NCBI GenBank assembly: GCA_029203165.1 | Contig: CP119308.1 | Coordinates: 868,001 to 932,000 of the forward strand | DNA: 64,000 nt | Direction: 5' to 3' | DNA from: Candidatus Microbacterium colombiense | Lineage (GTDB): Bacteria; Actinomycetota; Actinomycetes; Actinomycetales; Microbacteriaceae | Shown here: positions 61,459 to 64,000 of the stretch, in pieces | Numbering within the stretch: the stretch's first letter is position 1 | How the letters are laid out: each line of letters opens with the position of its first letter | Position numbers and translations under genes: made by a program | The notes under the pieces: generated by a model | What the model was told of the DNA's origin: nothing | What the model saw: only the letters and a program-made list of their open reading frames with translations | Databases searched by the model: none

Positions 61459-61599
61459 GCGACAGAGTGCGACGTCGGGCCCGCTGGGCCGGTCGCATTC
61501 GGTCGCCTTCAGCCAGGGGATGCGGCGATGTGCGCCCGACGCCCGGGCGGGGAAGTCGCATTCGGTCGCTATCTGCGCGGGGATGCGGCACGATGCGAC
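61459..61599. repeat. Five alternating inverted 15-mers, spacing 33/30/33/30
   Basis: Copies of GTCGCAnnnGGTCGC or its complement lie at 61459 (-), 61492 (+), 61522 (-), 61555 (+) and 61585 (-), with about 12-15 matches each; the two + copies are identical (GTCGCATTCGGTCGC). They occupy the 270-base non-coding stretch between the hypothetical gene and the tRNA terminator, where no gene is seen. Same family and spacing as 20488-20595. Confidence 0.75.
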
Positions 61600-61640
61600 G
61601 ACACTCACCCGGAGGGCCATGCGCCTCTCGCCGGGGCAAA

Positions 61641-61676
61641 GCAAAACCCCCGCCATGTAGAAGCTAGGCGAGGGTT
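61641..61676 (-). terminator. Terminator after the tRNA-Phe gene
   Basis: On the minus strand AACCCTCGCC ... GGCGGGGGTT form a stem (one wobble pair), followed by TTGCTTTG. It ends transcription of the tRNA group. Confidence 0.85.
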
Positions 61677-61703
61677 TCTAAGGTGATTGTAATGATCACC
61701 CTG

Positions 61704-61776
61704 TGGCTCCGACGGGCGTCGATCCCGTGACCTCACGATTTTCAGTCGTGCGCTCTACCAACTGAGCTACAGAGCC
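61704..61776 (-). tRNA. tRNA-Phe (GAA)
   Basis: 73-nt cloverleaf: acceptor arms GGCTCTG / CGGAGCC, discriminator A, D-arm GCTCAGTTGGTAGAGC, anticodon loop CTGAAAA with GAA, T-arm with GATCGACGC loop. The 3' CCA is not encoded. Third in a minus-strand run Glu-Asp-Phe. Confidence 0.97.
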
Positions 61777-61810
61777 GTGCGACCGGCGAACCTGTCGCAT
61801 CCTAGACGAA

Positions 61811-61833
61811 GGGCTCTCTCCGAAGAAAGAGCC
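61811..61833 (-). terminator. Hairpin between tRNA-Asp and tRNA-Phe
   Basis: GGGCTCTTTC / GAGAGAGCCC stem with one mismatch and a TTCG-type loop (minus strand), followed by TTCGTC. A processing or weak termination signal between tRNA genes. Confidence 0.6.
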
Positions 61834-61845
61834 CGTCGAACGGAG

Positions 61846-61919
61846 CGACCCTGACGGGACTTGAACCCGCGACCTCCGCCGTGACAGGGCGGCACGCTAA
61901 CCAACTGCGCTACAGGGCC
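61846..61919 (-). tRNA. tRNA-Asp (GTC)
   Basis: 74-nt cloverleaf: acceptor GGCCCTG / CAGGGTC (one G-T pair), discriminator G, D-arm GCGCAGTTGGTTAGCGT, anticodon loop CTGTCAC with GTC, T-loop TTCAAGT. CCA not encoded. Confidence 0.97.
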
Positions 61920-61947
61920 ATACTTGTTTTCAATTGTATCGGACGAG

Positions 61948-62020
61948 TGACCCCAACGGGATTCGAACCCGTGCTACCGCCGTGAAAGGGCGGCGTCCTA
62001 GGCCGCTAAACGATGGGGCC
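61948..62020 (-). tRNA. tRNA-Glu (TTC)
   Basis: 73-nt cloverleaf: acceptor GGCCCCA / TGGGGTC (one G-T pair), discriminator A, anticodon loop CTTTCAC with TTC, T-loop TTCGAAT. CCA not encoded. First of the three tRNA genes on the minus strand. Confidence 0.97.
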
Positions 62021-62230
62021 GAGTCAGTCCCGGGGGACTTCCTTGCCGACGCTCAAGCATAAGGGATGCCGAAGCGAAATTGCGAATCGAGGGCGCGGCT
62101 CCTTCCGCCCGGGCGTGTTCCGGAGGACGATGGAGGCATCACCCGTGTCATATGACGGGCATCCCGCCTCTGGTGCAGATGTGAAAGTTGTTGTTACTGT
62201 GACATGTGTGAAACCGGCGGAAGGGGCCGT

Positions 62231-63575
62231 GTGAACGATCTGACCACGGCGGATGCAGCAGCAGCGGCATCCGCAGAATGCGGGTGCGCACCCACGCCCG
62301 CCGAGACGCGCGCCCTGCAGAAGAGCGGCATCACCCGCCGCGGCGCCATCGGACTCGGTGCGTTGAGCGTCGTCGCCTTGAGCGCGTTCGGCGTGAGTTC
62401 GGGAGTGTCCGCCGCCTACGCCGCGTCGTACCCGAGCTGGGACGACGTGCAGAAGGCCAAGAAGAACCAGGCGGCGAAAGCGGCCGAGGTCTCGCGCATC
62501 GAGGGACTCATCCAGTCGCTCACGCAGAAGGTCGCCGAGACGCAGGCTGCGGCCAAGGTCGCCTCCGATGACTTCTTCAAGGCGCAGCAGGACTACTTCG
62601 CGGCCATCGCCAAGGCGGAGGAGCTGCAGGCCAAGGCCGACGAGCAGTCCGCGATCGCCGATGAGTCGGCGCGCAAGGCCGGTCAGGTCGCCGCGCAGCT
62701 GTACCGCAACGGCGGCGACGACACCTCGCTCGAACTGTTCTTCGCCGGCTCCGCCGCCAACGCCGACGAACTGCTGTCGCGCCTCGGCACGATGGACAAG
62801 CTCCTCGAGTTCAACCAGTCGGTCTACGACGATGCCGTGGCCGCCCGCAACTCGGCGCAGCTGCTGAGCGATCAGGCAGTCGTCGCACGCGACCGAGCGC
62901 GACCGCCTGCAGCAGATCGCCGAGCAGAAGATGGTCGCGGCCCAGCAGGCCGCGGATGCCGCACAGGCAGCGCTCGACGAGCAGTCCTCGAACCTCGCCA
63001 CGATGCAGGCGCAGCTCGCCGCCCTCAAGGACACCACCGCCACCACGGTGGCCGGGTACCAGAAGGGCGTCGAGGAGCGCGAGAAGGAGCGCAAGCGGCG
63101 CGAAGCGGCAGAGGCTGCGGCGAATGCCGGCGGCAACAGCGGCGGCGGCGGCACTCCGGGCAACGGCGGCTGGGTCCGCCCGCACGGTGGATACCGCAGC
63201 TCCGGCTACGGTCCGCGCTCGCAGCAGTGCAACGCGAACGGCTGCTCCTCGAGCTGGCACTACGGGGTCGACCTCGCCAACGGCTGCGGGGCCGCGATCT
63301 ACGCCGCCCACTCCGGCACCGTCGACGCCGCCTTCTACAACGGCGGGTACGGCAACTACGTGCGCATCCAGCACGGCGGCGGCATCGCCACCGGTTACGC
63401 GCACATCCGCCAATTCGCCGTGCGCAGCGGTCAGTGGGTCAACGCGGGTCAGGTCATCGCGTATGCGGGAAACACCGGCGGATCATTCGGATGCCACCTG
63501 CACTTCGAGGTCTACATCAACGGGGCGTACACGAACCCGATCAACTTCATGGCGGGCAAGGGCGTCTCCGTCTGA
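62231..63575 (+). pseudogene. Secreted coiled-coil M23 peptidase, frameshifted near 62891
   Basis: Two adjacent frames make one protein of about 447 aa. The first part, from GTG 62231 (GGAAGGGG upstream), has a twin-arginine-like TRRGAIGLGALSVVAL signal and a long coiled coil. The second, continuing through ERDRLQQIAEQKMVAAQQAAD, has the end of the coiled coil, a Gly-rich linker and an M23 domain (SWHYGVDLANGCG, CHLHFEVY). The frames differ by one base. Removing one G at about 62891 gives ...VVARTERDRLQQ..., so a single-base insertion or sequencing error is likely. The family hydrolyses peptidoglycan cross-links. GTCATATGAC (62147-62156), a perfect palindrome, lies upstream. Confidence 0.8.
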
Positions 63576-63590
63576 GAACACGCCCCTCCA

Positions 63591-63635
63591 CGCAGAAGAC
63601 CCCCGGCCGCTGAGCGGAACCGGGGGTCTTCTGCG
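63591..63635. terminator. Strong bidirectional terminator
   Basis: Perfect 16-bp stem CGCAGAAGACCCCCGG / CCGGGGGTCTTCTGCG with an inner CCGC/GCGG hairpin, between the convergent M23 and pyrophosphatase genes. Confidence 0.9.
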
Positions 63636-63667
63636 TCGAAGGGCAGGTCGGCCCGTCTGCGATCAGC

Positions 63668-64000
63668 TCAGTGGCTCTGCTCGCCGAAGCGGACGATCGC
63701 CTCGTCGAGGATGCGCTCGGCCTCGGCCTTGTCGCCCCACGCGTCGACCTTGACCCACTTGTTGGGCTCGAGGTCCTTGTAGTGCTCGAAGAAGTGCGAG
63801 ATCTCCTTCTTCGTGTACTCGGCGATGTCGTCGATGTCCTGGATGTGCGCCCAGCGCGGGTCCTTCGACAGCACGGCGACGAGCTTGTCGTCCCCGCCGG
63901 CCTCGTCGCTCATCTTCAGCACGGCGACGGGGCGCACCTCGACGACGACGCCCGGGTAGATGGCGTGGTCGAGCAGAACGAGCACGTCGAGCGGGTCGCC
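63668..64000 (-). CDS. ppa: Inorganic pyrophosphatase, 5' part outside window
   Basis: C-terminal ~110 residues of a soluble family I pyrophosphatase, which hydrolyses PPi to phosphate and pulls biosynthetic reactions forward. GDPLDVLVLL (the metal-binding DxxD part), KDPRWAHIQDI, IAEYTKKEISHFFEHYKDLEPNKWV and the terminal helix match the family. The coding sequence continues past the window edge, so any start inside the window is internal. Confidence 0.95.
   Translation of the reverse strand, partial: GDPLDVLVLLDHAIYPGVVVEVRPVAVLKMSDEAGGDDKLVAVLSKDPRWAHIQDIDDIAEYTKKEISHFFEHYKDLEPNKWVKVDAWGDKAEAERILDEAIVRFGEQSH

Noticed and set aside
61704..62020. tRNA cluster as an integration site of a genomic island
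   Set aside because: No integrase gene and no duplicated tRNA 3' end were seen nearby; flanking genes look like core genes.
62147..62156. GTCATATGAC palindrome as a confirmed operator of the M23 gene
   Set aside because: Ten bases of symmetry alone are weak evidence and there is no second copy or -35/-10 context to support it; mentioned only in the gene entry.

Overview
The window is high-GC actinobacterial DNA, most likely from Microbacteriaceae and close to Microbacterium. The grounds are the ESX-type secretion ATPase, a fused RmlC-RmlD protein, DivIVA and mycoredoxin-type proteins, many GTG starts, leaderless-looking promoters and a DtxR/IdeR-type iron box. No rRNA, CRISPR array, transposase or phage gene was seen.

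Region 1 (1-11058) is a type VII secretion locus. It holds the 3' part of an EccC motor ATPase, a membrane protein, and two successive modules. Each module has a palindrome-bearing promoter, an identical 95-aa WXG100-like protein, a hairpin, a ~100-aa helical protein and a long protein that begins over a GTGA overlap. The first long protein ends in a hydrophobic, pore-like region and is followed by two cytosolic proteins. The second ends in an alpha/beta hydrolase domain and is followed by a lipoprotein. The layout resembles the LXG effector/partner/immunity operons of Firmicutes.

Region 2 (11086-18574) is mostly ordinary metabolism: a degenerate resolvase-like protein, malate dehydrogenase, a zinc metallopeptidase, prolyl aminopeptidase, an aldehyde dehydrogenase, a sugar:cation symporter-like MFS protein, a glutaredoxin-like protein and an iron-regulated SIP-domain protein.

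Region 3 (18609-49196) is a large surface-polysaccharide and cell-surface locus. It contains a cytidylyltransferase, a GT2-GtrA glycosyltransferase, rmlA-rmlB-rmlCD for dTDP-rhamnose, a flippase, a Wzz/kinase-like protein, an O-antigen ligase/polymerase-like protein, a CDP-alcohol phosphotransferase, a right-handed beta-helix protein, and two paralogous [small anchored protein + giant secreted propeller/LamG/PKD protein] pairs on opposite strands. A translationally coupled block of glycosyltransferases and sugar-modifying enzymes and a polyprenyl-phosphate sugar transferase close it. The genes are consistent with Wzx/Wzy-type export of a rhamnose-containing glycan together with secreted adhesin-like proteins.

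Region 4 (49513-64000) is mixed: LtrA, a secreted intradiol dioxygenase, a fatty acid desaturase, an ABC exporter, a long DivIVA-like coiled-coil protein, an M23 peptidase with FG-GAP repeats, a GntR-regulated membrane protein with a long operator-like dyad, three tRNAs (Phe, Asp, Glu), a frameshifted M23 peptidase and the 3' part of inorganic pyrophosphatase.

Beyond the genes, the window shows several ordered non-coding structures. They are a 333-bp perfect duplication whose ends fall near the predicted transcription start and at the stop codon of the esx genes, and an alternating inverted 15-mer family with 30/33-bp spacing at two distant intergenic sites. There is also a six-unit 19-bp repeat array (three forward, three inverted) and TTCCCCAG clusters upstream of polysaccharide genes.
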